The notes beneath the pieces were generated by a model that was not told the DNA's origin, searched no databases, and saw only the letters and a program-made list of their open reading frames with translations. 64,000 nucleotides of DNA, taken from Bifidobacterium sp. (GTDB lineage: Bacteria > Actinomycetota > Actinomycetes > Actinomycetales > Bifidobacteriaceae). The DNA lies in the NCBI GenBank assembly GCA_022649135.1, contig JALCNP010000010.1, positions 1-64,000 of the forward strand. The letters run 5' to 3'. Position numbers and translations under genes: made by a program. Below, in pieces: positions 8,548 to 17,241 of the stretch (its first letter is position 1; the number at the start of each line of letters is the position of its first letter).

Positions 8548-9516
8548 ATGGATGTCATGAAAACCAGCAAGAAGATCGTCGAACGCAACGGCGGCAACGT
8601 TTCGGAGATCTATTTCGTCGCCTGCGGTGGTTCCTTGGTCGATATGTACGTTTCGGACTTCTTTGTCCGATCGGAATCGGCACACATCACCAGCGGGTGG
8701 TACACCGCCAACGAATTCGTGCACGCCGCCCCGAAGAAGCTCGGATCCACATCGGTGGTGATCCTGTGCTCGCACAGCGGAGACACGCCCGAGACCGTCG
8801 CCGCGGCGGCACTCGCCCGGGAAAGGGGGGCGCAGACCGTCGGGCTGACCTACAACAAACAGGCCAAGCTCCTCGAACAGTCCGACTACTCCTTCATCTA
8901 CGAATGGGGAGACGAGACCCGCGTGCACAACAACCCGATGGCCATCATTCTGGATTTGACCATCAACCTGGTCGACGAGGTCGAGGGATACGCGCATATC
9001 GAGGAATTCCGCAAAGGCATGGGGCTTATCGACACCGTCGTGGGCAATGCGGAAAAACAGGTCGAGCCGCGCACGGCAGCCTTCGCCGACAAGTATCAGA
9101 GGGAGCCGATGTTCTACATTCTCGCATCCGGCTCCTCCTACGGACACGCCTACGGATTCGCGATATGCTCCCTCATGGAGATGCAGTGGCTGGACGCCGC
9201 GCCGATTCACTCGGGCGAATTCTTCCACGGTCCGTTCGAGGTCACGGACGAGGACACCCCCTTCATCGTGGTCATGGGGCTGGGCCGCACCCGTGAACTC
9301 GACGAGCGCGCTCTCGCCTTCCTCAAGACCCATGCCGGGAAAATCGAGGTCGTGGACGCCAAGGAGCTGGGCCTTGACATGATCGACGATTCCGTGAACG
9401 AGTACTTCAACCCGATCCTCTTCTACAGCGTTCTCAGCAGATACCGCTATGCGCTGTCCCTCAGGCGGGGCCACGATCTCGACGTGCGCCGGTACATGGG
9501 CAAAGTCGAGTACTGA
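8548..9516 (+). CDS. frlB: FrlB-like fructosamine 6-phosphate deglycase (SIS domain)
   Basis: A 322-residue sugar isomerase (SIS) protein. Seen: IYFVACGGSLVDMY at the first SIS phosphate-binding strand, CSHSGDTPETV near residue 75, and SGEFFHGPFEV near residue 220. The C terminus RRYMGKVEY closely matches the end of E. coli FrlB as I recall it. FrlB and FraB split fructoselysine-6-P or fructose-asparagine-6-P into glucose 6-phosphate and the free amino acid. The protein lacks a glutaminase domain, so it is not GlmS. The next gene is a FrlD-like kinase, which strongly supports the Amadori pathway. The exact amino acid substrate is not evident. Start: ATG 8548 behind GAAGAGG. Confidence 0.82.
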   Translation: MDVMKTSKKIVERNGGNVSEIYFVACGGSLVDMYVSDFFVRSESAHITSGWYTANEFVHAAPKKLGSTSVVILCSHSGDTPETVAAAALARERGAQTVGLTYNKQAKLLEQSDYSFIYEWGDETRVHNNPMAIILDLTINLVDEVEGYAHIEEFRKGMGLIDTVVGNAEKQVEPRTAAFADKYQREPMFYILASGSSYGHAYGFAICSLMEMQWLDAAPIHSGEFFHGPFEVTDEDTPFIVVMGLGRTRELDERALAFLKTHAGKIEVVDAKELGLDMIDDSVNEYFNPILFYSVLSRYRYALSLRRGHDLDVRRYMGKVEY

Positions 9517-9528
9517 GAGGGATCCGCC

Positions 9529-10371
9529 ATGAACGACAGCAATCAACGAGTGCTTGGTCTCGGCGACCAGGTCGTCGATCAGTACGTCAACCTTCACGTC
9601 ATGTACCCCGGCGGGAACGCCCTTAACTTCGCAGTGTTCGCCAAGAAGCTCGGCTACGACGCGGCGTTCATGGGGGTGTTCGGAGACGACGCCAATGCCC
9701 GCCACGTGATGCGCAGCATCGATGAACTGGGCATCGATCGAAGTCGCTGCCAGATTCGTCATGGTGACAATGGCTGGTCCAAGGTCAACATCGTCGACGG
9801 GGACCGTGTCTTCCTCGACAGCAACGAGGGCGGCGTGGCCGGTCTTCAACCGCTGACCGTGACGGCGCAGGACCTCGAATACATCAGCGGGTTCTCCCTG
9901 GTCCATATGGGAATCTGGGGGAACGCCAATCATCTGCTGCCGCAGGTGGCGGCGACGGGTGTGCCCATCTCCTACGATTTTTCGGATGAATTCGGCACCG
10001 ACACGATCGATGCGGCGCTTGGATACATCCAATACGGCTTCTTCTCTCTTAGCGGAGTGCCTTCGAATCAGGTCAGGGTCCTGCTCAGCAGCCTCTACCG
10101 CAAGCCGAACAAGCTCCTCGTTGCAACACGGGGATCCGATTCCACCATCATCTATGACGGCAAGGGATTCCATCAGCTCAAGCCGCAGCTGGTGCAGGCG
10201 GTGGACACGATGGCGGCAGGAGACTCGTTCCTCACCGCTTTCCTGCTTTCGCATGTGATGGAGGGCAAGGGAATCGACGACAGCCTGTACGACGGGCAGC
10301 GGTTCGCCGCACAGGCCGTCCAGGTCGACGGATCCTTCGGATTCGGTACCGCCATAGATCCGCAAACCTGA
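9529..10371 (+). CDS. frlD: FrlD-like fructosamine kinase (PfkB family)
   Basis: A 280-residue PfkB/ribokinase-family sugar kinase. Seen: GGNALNFAVFAKKLGYDAAFMGVFGDD near residues 25-55, and DTMAAGDSFLTAFL near residue 225 with the catalytic Asp. The usual GAGD anion-hole motif is AAGD here. Segments YDFSDE and FSLSGVPSNQ resemble E. coli FrlD (FDFSDK, ASAPQ). The reaction would be ATP-dependent 6-phosphorylation of a fructosamine, giving the substrate of the deglycase encoded 12 bases upstream. Ribosome-binding site GAGAGG. The two genes are surely co-transcribed. Fructokinase or another PfkB activity is the alternative. Confidence 0.82.
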   Translation: MNDSNQRVLGLGDQVVDQYVNLHVMYPGGNALNFAVFAKKLGYDAAFMGVFGDDANARHVMRSIDELGIDRSRCQIRHGDNGWSKVNIVDGDRVFLDSNEGGVAGLQPLTVTAQDLEYISGFSLVHMGIWGNANHLLPQVAATGVPISYDFSDEFGTDTIDAALGYIQYGFFSLSGVPSNQVRVLLSSLYRKPNKLLVATRGSDSTIIYDGKGFHQLKPQLVQAVDTMAAGDSFLTAFLLSHVMEGKGIDDSLYDGQRFAAQAVQVDGSFGFGTAIDPQT

Positions 10372-10483
10372 CCCGCGCAACCGTAACCCGATAAACGAAA
10401 AAAGGAGGTGCGCACGGTAATCCCCGGAGGGGAACTGATATACGATTGAATCCTGAAGTCCGGCCGGATAAGGAGCGCAAGCG

Positions 10484-11197
10484 ATGCTGCAAGACGATAC
10501 GCGAATCCCCATGTACGCGCAGCTCAAAGCCACCCTTCTTGCCGACATCACCTCGGGCAGATACACGGCCGGCAGCCGGATCCCTGCAGAGCCGGCGCTG
10601 TGCGAAGCCTACGGAGTGTCCCGCATCACCGTTCGCAAAGCCATCAACGAGCTTGTCGAGGACGGATATCTGCTCAAAAAGCAGGGTAAGGGCACCTTCG
10701 TCAGGCGTCATGTCATCGACCGTAAGATCGAATACGTGATGGGCTTCACCGAAAGCCTGGAAAAGGCGGGTTATCGGGCCTCGAGCGAAGTTCTGGAGCG
10801 CCGAACGATTCCCGCCGACAAGAGGCTCGCGGAGCAGCTGGACGTCGGTTGTGGCGATGATGTGCTGTATATACAACGGCTGCGCAAAGGAGACGGCATG
10901 CCGGTGATGCTGGAGAACAACTATTTTCCGGCGGATCGGTTCGGATTTCTTGAGGACGCGGATCTCACCGGGTCGTTGTACCGGCTGCTCTCCGAGCGGC
11001 ACGGCATTCGCCCGATCAATCCCAAAACCACGACGCTGAGCCTGGCGCTGGCCAATGCCGACCTTGCCGGGCGGATGCACGTCGTGGTAGGCACCCCCTT
11101 CTTCGAAATCAGAACGCTGATCTGCGATCAGGACGATAGGCCGGTCCATGTGGGACATCAGTTCTATCTCGGTGAGCTCTACACCTTCACCCTGTAG
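10484..11197 (+). CDS. GntR-family regulator with UTRA domain (FrlR-like)
   Basis: A 237-residue HutC/FadR-type regulator. Residues about 8-75 are the winged helix (ITSGRYTAGSRIPAEPALCEAYGVSRITVRKAINELVEDGYL); about 95-235 form a UTRA effector domain (VLERRTIPADKRLAEQL, then YIQRLRKGDGMPVMLENNYFP). UTRA domains bind phosphorylated sugars or similar metabolites. It sits directly after the deglycase and kinase genes, as FrlR does in E. coli, so it probably controls this locus, with the 50-bp palindrome as a candidate site. Start ATG 10484 behind AAGGAG. Confidence 0.88.
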   Translation: MLQDDTRIPMYAQLKATLLADITSGRYTAGSRIPAEPALCEAYGVSRITVRKAINELVEDGYLLKKQGKGTFVRRHVIDRKIEYVMGFTESLEKAGYRASSEVLERRTIPADKRLAEQLDVGCGDDVLYIQRLRKGDGMPVMLENNYFPADRFGFLEDADLTGSLYRLLSERHGIRPINPKTTTLSLALANADLAGRMHVVVGTPFFEIRTLICDQDDRPVHVGHQFYLGELYTFTL

Positions 11198-11309
11198 CTT
11201 CCCACATTCTTTCCCGGAGGCGCCTCGATCCACGGGCGAGGCCTTCTCTGGCCGCGGACGGGTGGAAACCGGTTTCTCTCCTCTCTGCACACCCTCACCG
11301 TTGTGTTCG

Positions 11310-11422
11310 TTTCCCCGTTTCTTCCCTGTCCTTGCCTCTGTCTCCCTTCTCCGTTCCTCCCCTTTCCCTCCATTTCCTTCTCCCCATTTCCTATTCCATC
11401 TCTTTCCCCTTTCCTCCTCCTC
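11310..11422 (+). repeat. 113-base pyrimidine-rich tract
   Basis: Between the GntR gene and the amidohydrolase gene, 104 of 113 bases on the plus strand are C or T. The tract has no coding signature and is followed by the AAAGGA ribosome-binding site at about 11466. Such strand-asymmetric tracts can form triplex DNA, and as RNA would be unstructured. Why it is kept here is unknown. Confidence 0.65.
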
Positions 11423-11476
11423 AGTGACTCGCACGTCGCAGGTTCGCCGAGGGCTCTTCTCGCACAAAGGAATTCC

Positions 11477-13033
11477 ATGACAACCATCATCAGGTCCCGT
11501 CATATCTTCGACGGGACGGGAAGCGATCCCTTCCAGGGATATCTTGAATACAGCGGCCCGTTCATCACCCGCATCGGGCGCGGGTGGGACTACGGTCCCA
11601 TCGAAACAGGCACGCGGGTAATCAGGCATGACGAGCATTTCATCATGCCGGGTCTGCACGACAATCACGTGTTCTTCTCCGGATGGATGGCCGCCAACGC
11701 GGGCCTCGATCTGTCCGGCGCCGCCGACGCGCATCAGGCCGCATCGCTCATCGCCCAACGTCTGGATCGCCATCCGGGACGTCCGGTGTATGCGCATGGC
11801 TGGAACCGTGCGCAGTGGCAGAGCGACCCGGGCCGGGACGCCCTCGACGTCCTGTCCTCAGACACGCCGATCGTCGCAATCGACGCATCACGAAGCCGCT
11901 ACTGGCTGAACACCTGCGCCTCCGCACGATACGGATTCGACGAGGCGGGGCTTGCCGCCGAGACCCGCGCGAATCTGATCCACGAGATGTGCTCTGATGC
12001 GGATCTCGTGAGGCAATCCTGGAGACGATTCCAGAGCCTCATGCTTTCCCGGGGCGTGGTGTCATGCAAGGACATCGTCTTCGATGACTGCGACGTGCAC
12101 CGGTTTCTCGACGATACTCTTCTCGACGTGACGATGTACGTCGAAGCCGTGCGCCGCCCCGTGGATGTGAACGCCCTGGCACGCTACCAACACGAGACGT
12201 TCGGGAGACGCACCAGGTTCGGCGGAGTCAAGATCATGGTGGATGGCGTGGTCGCCGATTCGACCGGCGATATCAGTGGTGCCTATACGAACGGAGCCCG
12301 TCCGCCGCACGTCGACTATGATGCCATCGAAGCGGACGTGGCCCGGTTGTCCGATCTGGGCGTCTCCTGCTGTCTGACCGCCGAAGGCGACAGGGCCATC
12401 GACAGATGCGCCGAGATCCTGGCCCGGCACACAAACCCGCGTGTGAGGCACTCCATCAGCGACTTGGAGATGGTCACCGACCGCGCGGCACGTCTGATGG
12501 CCGAATCGGGCGTGGTCGCCGAAATCTACCCTCAGATCCTCGGGCTCAACGCGTCCATGGACGATGCCTACATGCCGACGTCCATAGCCGGGCACGATGG
12601 ATCGCGCTTCTTCCATTACAGCCATCTTGTGGACCACGGCGTGACCGTCACCAGTGGCACCGACTGCCCGCTGTTCGTGGCAGACGTGCCCGACTCGTTG
12701 CTGCGAGCGAGCCGTAGGGTTTTCGACCGTGGCGAAGTCACATGGTTCCCCCGGTATGCGATGCCGCAGAAGGATCTTCTGCGCTCGTGGGTCCGCGGTG
12801 GCGGAGACCTTCCCGCCTCGGCGGCAGCCCGTTCGGGTACCATCTCGGCCCTGCCGGGTTCCGGCCGGGGGCGGGTCCTGCGCCGGGGGGCGGCCGCCAG
12901 CCTGACGGTCTTCGACCGGGATCTCATGGGCGTCGGGAACGATGAGCTCCGCCGTGCGCGGGTGCTGCAGACGTACGTCGACGGCGACCTGGTCTTCGAA
13001 TCGGAACTACCACACCATCATCCATCCCTGTGA
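11477..13033 (+). CDS. YtcJ-type amidohydrolase (metal-dependent hydrolase)
   Basis: A 518-residue member of the amidohydrolase 3/YtcJ group. Seen: IRSRHIFDGTG at the N-terminal beta-sandwich, FIMPGLHDNHVFFSG in place of the usual PGFIDSHxH metal site, GGVKIMVDGVVADSTG, ISDLEMVT, and TSGTDCPL with the C-terminal metal-binding Asp. The family hydrolyses amide or cyclic amide bonds; substrates are mostly unknown. No signal peptide, so cytoplasmic. Start ATG 11477 has AAAGGA upstream; the open frame before it is the pyrimidine tract and is not coding. The stop overlaps the region of the next carrier gene, so the two work together. It may trim an Amadori-derived or N-acylated amino acid (inference). 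Confidence 0.78.
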   Translation: MTTIIRSRHIFDGTGSDPFQGYLEYSGPFITRIGRGWDYGPIETGTRVIRHDEHFIMPGLHDNHVFFSGWMAANAGLDLSGAADAHQAASLIAQRLDRHPGRPVYAHGWNRAQWQSDPGRDALDVLSSDTPIVAIDASRSRYWLNTCASARYGFDEAGLAAETRANLIHEMCSDADLVRQSWRRFQSLMLSRGVVSCKDIVFDDCDVHRFLDDTLLDVTMYVEAVRRPVDVNALARYQHETFGRRTRFGGVKIMVDGVVADSTGDISGAYTNGARPPHVDYDAIEADVARLSDLGVSCCLTAEGDRAIDRCAEILARHTNPRVRHSISDLEMVTDRAARLMAESGVVAEIYPQILGLNASMDDAYMPTSIAGHDGSRFFHYSHLVDHGVTVTSGTDCPLFVADVPDSLLRASRRVFDRGEVTWFPRYAMPQKDLLRSWVRGGGDLPASAAARSGTISALPGSGRGRVLRRGAAASLTVFDRDLMGVGNDELRRARVLQTYVDGDLVFESELPHHHPSL

Positions 13034-13062
13034 CAGACGAAACAATGCAAAGGAGCATAATC

Positions 13063-14505
13063 GTGAAAGTCGTCGATCGAATCAAGAAAATCGGGTTTCC
13101 CCACAGCTACGCGCTGCTGTTCTTCCTCATCATCGTGTGCGCGGTGCTGACCTGGATCATCCCCAGCGGCTCATACAAGACCAAGACGGTGACGGTGGAC
13201 GGGTCGGAGCGCACCGTTGTGATTCCCGGAACCTATCGTCAGATCTCCAAAATAGCAGCCGATGGGACGGACTACAGGCAGGGGATCGCTGCAGTCCTCG
13301 AAGCACCCGGCAACGGCATCATCGCGGCTGTCGAGGTCATCGCCTTCGTTCTGATCCTGGGAGGCGCGTTCGGCATCATCCTCAAAACCGGGGCCATCGA
13401 TCGCGGTCTCCGCGCTCTTGCCGACTTCCTCGGATCCAAGGGCATCCTTGTCATACCTCTCATGATGATTCTCGTGAGTCTCGGCGGATCCACCTATGGC
13501 ATGAGCGAGGAGCTCATCCCGCTGTTCATCATCTTCATCACGTTCATGCTGTCTATGGGATTCGACTCGATAACCGCGATCCTGACGCTGTTCCTGGCCA
13601 GCCAAGCGGGCTACATCGGCTCCACCATCAATCCCTTCAACGTGCTGATCGCACAGGGGATAGGAGACATCCACGGCAATCCGCTTCTGGGCCTGCGGGT
13701 GGTGTTCTGGGTGGCGATAACGGCCATCTCCATCGCATTCACCATGCGGTACGCCTTTAAGGTGCGCAAGGATCCCGAATCGTCCATCGTCTATGCGACC
13801 GACCTGAAACTGCGCGCCAAGCTTCTCGGGGAGGCGGGAGAATCGATCCAGGTGGAAAAGGCGGAACGCTTTTCCGGCAAGGACAAGGCGATTATCGCGC
13901 TGTTCATCGGGGGCCTCGCCGTTATGGTCTATGGGATCGTGGGCCAGGGGTGGTACATGTCCGAGATCGGCGCGCTGTTTCTGGCCCTCGGCCTGATCAC
14001 CGGGATCATCGCCCGCTTCTCCATCAGGGAGATATGCGACGCCTTCGTCTCCGGCTGCGCCGACTTCGTGTATGCGGCCGTCATCATCGGCCTGGCAAAC
14101 AGCATCCTTGTGATACTGCAGAACGGCATGATCATAGGCACCATCCTCCATGGGCTGTCCGGACTGCTGGGAGGACTTCCCAAAGCCCTGTTCACCACGA
14201 TCCTGCTGGCCGTTCAATCTCTGATCACCCTGTTCGTGCCGTCGTCCTCGGGCTCCGCCGCCCTGACCATGCCCGTGATGGGTCCTCTCGCCGACTTGGT
14301 GAACATGAACCGTGACGTGATCGTTCTGAGCAACCAGTTCGGCAATGGGCTGATGAACATCATCAATCCGACCGGCGGAGTGCTTCTGGCCGGATTGTCG
14401 GTCGCGGGAATCAGCTTCGGCAAGTGGCTGAAGATCGGTCTGAAGATATTCGCGATCCTGTTCGTCGCCTGCGCCGTGTTCCTCTGGATCGCGACCCTGG
14501 TGTGA
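13063..14505 (+). CDS. YfcC/ArcD-like amino acid or dicarboxylate carrier
   Basis: A 480-residue polytopic membrane protein with about 12 hydrophobic spans. Seen: IKKIGFPHSYALLFFLII, ILTWIIPSGSY-type first helix end, GGSTYGMSEELIPLF, GYIGSTINPFNVLIAQ and FVPSSSGSAALTMPVM. These are characteristic of the YfcC family (basic amino acid antiporter or C4-dicarboxylate-like carriers). The GTG at 13063 is favoured because AAAGGAGC lies 8 bases upstream; ATG 13045 and GTG 13030 (overlapping the amidohydrolase stop as GTGA) are alternatives. Coupling to the amidohydrolase suggests import of its substrate or export of the released amino acid. A strong hairpin follows. Confidence 0.85.
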   Translation: MKVVDRIKKIGFPHSYALLFFLIIVCAVLTWIIPSGSYKTKTVTVDGSERTVVIPGTYRQISKIAADGTDYRQGIAAVLEAPGNGIIAAVEVIAFVLILGGAFGIILKTGAIDRGLRALADFLGSKGILVIPLMMILVSLGGSTYGMSEELIPLFIIFITFMLSMGFDSITAILTLFLASQAGYIGSTINPFNVLIAQGIGDIHGNPLLGLRVVFWVAITAISIAFTMRYAFKVRKDPESSIVYATDLKLRAKLLGEAGESIQVEKAERFSGKDKAIIALFIGGLAVMVYGIVGQGWYMSEIGALFLALGLITGIIARFSIREICDAFVSGCADFVYAAVIIGLANSILVILQNGMIIGTILHGLSGLLGGLPKALFTTILLAVQSLITLFVPSSSGSAALTMPVMGPLADLVNMNRDVIVLSNQFGNGLMNIINPTGGVLLAGLSVAGISFGKWLKIGLKIFAILFVACAVFLWIATLV

Positions 14506-14572
14506 GCGCGGAGAGCAGGAGGACAGAGCCTGTCATCCTCCATCGTCACCGTGCCTGCCGGAGATGAACGCA

Positions 14573-14613
14573 GTGGGCCCGCCATCCGCGGAACATGCGG
14601 ATGACGGGCCCAC
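14573..14613. terminator. bidirectional terminator hairpin
   Basis: Nearly perfect inverted repeat: GTGGGCCCG pairs with CGGGCCCAC and, after one mismatch, CATCCGC pairs with GCGGATG. It lies between the convergent YfcC-type carrier gene and the amino acid binding-protein gene, the expected place for a shared terminator. Confidence 0.8.
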
Positions 14614-14630
14614 CGCCGTTGAGGGTCGCG

Positions 14631-15467
14631 CTAGCCGATGATGACGTCCTTCGGTTTGATGTCGCTGGTGAACGAGGGGGCGAGTTCGCTCTCATAGGCC
14701 TTGTCGAAGAACCCCTGGGCGGTGAGACGCTTGATCTCCTTGTTGGTCCAGTTCAGGAGATTGCTGTTGCCTTTGCGCACGGCCGGGGCTATGGTCGACT
14801 CCTCGCCGAGTTTTTTGATGCCCACGGTGAATCCGGGGTTGTCCTTCGCCCACGCGTACAGATACGTGTTGTCGTCGGCGAGGGCGGCAACCCGACCATC
14901 CTTGAACGCCTGGAACTGCTGGGTCTTGGAGTCGAATTTCTGCAGCTGCACATTCGGGTAGCTCTGCGTGAAGAAGGTCTCCGCTGTCGTGCCCTTGGTC
15001 ACGGCCAGTTCCTTGCCGTTGAGCTGGTCGGCTTTGGTGATCTTCGACTTGGTGGGGGAGACCACTCCGATGGACACCTTCATGTAGGGGCTGGCGAAGT
15101 CGACGACCTGCTTGCGCTCGTTGGTGACGGTGAAATTGGCCAGGACCAGGTCCACCTTGTTCGATTTGAGCGAATCGACCCGGCCGTCGGCATTGACCTG
15201 AACCCACGTGACCTTGACTCCCAGGTCCTTGGCGATCTGCCTGCCGAGCGCCACGTCATATCCCGCTCGGGTGCCGTCGTTCTTCACATATCCGTAGGGT
15301 GGCAGGTCGCCGAAGGTGGCGATGCGAATCGTGCCGGCCTTCTTGATCTCCTCGACTCCGGCGCCCTGCTGGGCCCCGCTCCCTGAGCCGGATGAGCCGC
15401 AGGCTGCGAGGGAGGCGAGTGTCGCGACGGCGAGTGCCCCCGCGAGAATCTTCTTGATGGTGGTCAT
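14631..15467 (-). CDS. polar amino acid ABC transporter binding lipoprotein (family 3)
   Basis: A 278-residue extracellular solute-binding protein. The N terminus MTTIKKILAGALAVATLASLAAC ends in a clear lipobox (LAAC), so it is a membrane-anchored lipoprotein. The mature part has TIRIATFGDLPPYGYVKNDGTRAGYDVALGRQIAKDLG, the family 3 N-terminal pattern, and KVDLVLANFTVTNERKQVVDFASPY. These proteins bind polar amino acids such as glutamate, glutamine or cystine; specificity cannot be read here. It is the last gene of a four-gene minus-strand importer set, 258 bases after the ATPase gene, so it may have its own promoter to supply excess binding protein. Confidence 0.92.
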   Translation of the reverse strand: MTTIKKILAGALAVATLASLAACGSSGSGSGAQQGAGVEEIKKAGTIRIATFGDLPPYGYVKNDGTRAGYDVALGRQIAKDLGVKVTWVQVNADGRVDSLKSNKVDLVLANFTVTNERKQVVDFASPYMKVSIGVVSPTKSKITKADQLNGKELAVTKGTTAETFFTQSYPNVQLQKFDSKTQQFQAFKDGRVAALADDNTYLYAWAKDNPGFTVGIKKLGEESTIAPAVRKGNSNLLNWTNKEIKRLTAQGFFDKAYESELAPSFTSDIKPKDVIIG

Positions 15468-15725
15468 GATGGTGTTCTCTCTTTCTTCCGCATCCGCAGA
15501 TGCTTCGATCTGATGTGTGGAAATACTGACATGGTGGTGTGGACGTGGGTAAGGATAATGTCTACGGGTCATAGTGGTTGAGGGGAACAGCGAGCAGGGG
15601 ACAAGGGTCGTGGTGCGCAGGCGGACATGGGGATCCGGGAATGGTGCGTGCCAACTCGACGGGATACGGCCTGCGGACCCGCGAACGCCCAGAACCCGCG
15701 GATCCAGCGTCTCATGCTCACCGCC

Positions 15726-16517
15726 CTACTCGTCGCTGACAGGCGCCATGCTCTCCAGAAACCCCTTCGCCCGGTCGGTTGCGGGGGACGTGAAGAAATC
15801 ATGGGCGGACCCTCGTTCGAGTATCCTCCCCTCGTCGAGGAACATCACCGTATCGGCGACCCTTCTGGCGAACTCCATCTCATGGGTGACGACGATCATG
15901 GTCATGTGCCGGCGGGCGAGACGCAGCATCAGCTCCAGCACCTCGCGGACCATCTCCGGGTCGAGCGATGCCGTGACCTCGTCGAAAAGCATGAGCCTGG
16001 GGTTCATCGCCAGTGCCCGCACGATGGCGATGCGCTGCTTCTGACCTCCCGACAGCTCCCGGGGAAGGGCGTCCTTGTATTGCGAAAGCCGCACGTCGCC
16101 CAGCAGCGCGTCCATCTGCCTCTCGACCTCCGCCTTCGGTCTTTTCTGCACCTTGAGCGGGGCGAGACGGATGTTGTCGGCGACGGTGAGATTGGGAAAG
16201 AGATCGTAGCTTTGGAAGACCATGCCGATGCTGGTTCGCAGCCGCCGCCACTCCTTCTCGCTCGAGGTGTCGACCGGCACGCCACCGAACACGATCTCGC
16301 CCCCCTGGATGCTCTCCAGACCGTTGAGACATCGAATGAGCGTCGATTTCCCCGACCCCGACGGGCCGAGAAGCACGACGACCTTGCCTTTGGGCACGTC
16401 GAAACTCACGTCGCTGAGCACGGTGTGCTCTCCGTACGCCTTTTTCAGATGCCTGACCGAGAGCAGGACGCTGTCCGGATCGGCGGCATGCAGATTGGCA
16501 GTTGTCGGATCATCCAT
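15726..16517 (-). CDS. polar amino acid ABC transporter ATPase
   Basis: A 263-residue nucleotide-binding subunit. Seen: Walker A GPSGSGKST near residue 48, Q-loop MVFQSYDLFPNLTV, signature LSGGQKQR, Walker B LMLFDEVTASLDPE and the switch VVTHEM. The DEVTASLDPE version and overall size match the HisP/GlnQ type. The ATG at 16517 is preceded by AAGGAG and overlaps the end of the upstream permease gene by 8 bases, so the genes are coupled. Confidence 0.94.
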   Translation of the reverse strand: MDDPTTANLHAADPDSVLLSVRHLKKAYGEHTVLSDVSFDVPKGKVVVLLGPSGSGKSTLIRCLNGLESIQGGEIVFGGVPVDTSSEKEWRRLRTSIGMVFQSYDLFPNLTVADNIRLAPLKVQKRPKAEVERQMDALLGDVRLSQYKDALPRELSGGQKQRIAIVRALAMNPRLMLFDEVTASLDPEMVREVLELMLRLARRHMTMIVVTHEMEFARRVADTVMFLDEGRILERGSAHDFFTSPATDRAKGFLESMAPVSDE

Positions 16518-17241
16518 TGTTACGCTCCTTGGCACGTTTCTCGAGTGTCTGCGCAAGTCTGGCCAGAGGCCAGCAGACGATGAAATACAGCAGGAAGATG
16601 AAGCCATACACCCAGAACGCGGCATCGGGGTGGGTCATTCGGTTGGCCTCCATAATCTGCTGGCCGACCGTCACCACATCGATGACGCTGATGAGCAGCA
16701 GCAAAGACGTGGTTTTGATCACGCGTGTGGCCAGGTTGATGGTCGCCGGAATCATGAGGTTGATCGACTGCGGAAGCCGGACATGCCAGAGCAGCTGAAC
16801 ATCGTTCATTCCCAGCGCCTTGCCCGCGTCGATCTGGTGGTCCGGGACGGATACCAGGCCACCGCGCACGGTGTCGCTGGTTTCCGCCGACACCCACAGG
16901 CCGAAGGCAACGACCGCGACGGTCGGGCCCGACACCTGCACGTTGAATTCGGCCGGCAGAATGTAATAGGCGAGGAACAGCACCACCAGCGTGGGAATGA
17001 TCCTGAAGAATTCGAGATACACCCGGAGCACCCCGCGCACGATGGGATTGCGGGTGATCCTCAGAGCTCCCAGGATCACGCCCAGGGGAACGCCGATGAG
17101 AAGGGCCAGTCCGGCGATGCTCAGGGACGTCCACAGCCCCTCGAGAAGGCGCGTGACGTTGTCGCCGGCCACAAGGACGCCTACGCCCCGGCTTGTGGCG
17201 CTCGCCAGCGACAGAGCATCAGGAAGTGCGGAAGGATCCAC
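16510..17241 (-). CDS. polar amino acid ABC transporter permease
   Basis: A 243-residue permease of the HisM/GlnP type with about five membrane spans. Seen: GLWTSLSIAGLALLIGVPLG at the first span, YLEFFRIIPTLVVLFLAYY (the usual FRxTPLLVQL position, altered here), and the coupling loop VSVPDHQIDAGKALGMNDVQLLWHVRLPQ. GTG start at 17241 with AAGGAGGG upstream, overlapping the other permease gene by 23 bases. Confidence 0.92.
   Translation of the reverse strand: MDPSALPDALSLASATSRGVGVLVAGDNVTRLLEGLWTSLSIAGLALLIGVPLGVILGALRITRNPIVRGVLRVYLEFFRIIPTLVVLFLAYYILPAEFNVQVSGPTVAVVAFGLWVSAETSDTVRGGLVSVPDHQIDAGKALGMNDVQLLWHVRLPQSINLMIPATINLATRVIKTTSLLLLISVIDVVTVGQQIMEANRMTHPDAAFWVYGFIFLLYFIVCWPLARLAQTLEKRAKERNNG

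Noticed and set aside
8548..9516. Glucosamine 6-phosphate synthase (GlmS)
   Set aside because: There is no N-terminal glutaminase domain, and the C terminus and neighbours fit FrlB/FraB better.
8506..10566. 686-residue minus-strand open frame across the deglycase and kinase genes
   Set aside because: It runs through two clear plus-strand genes and the palindrome, with no family motif or ribosome-binding site.
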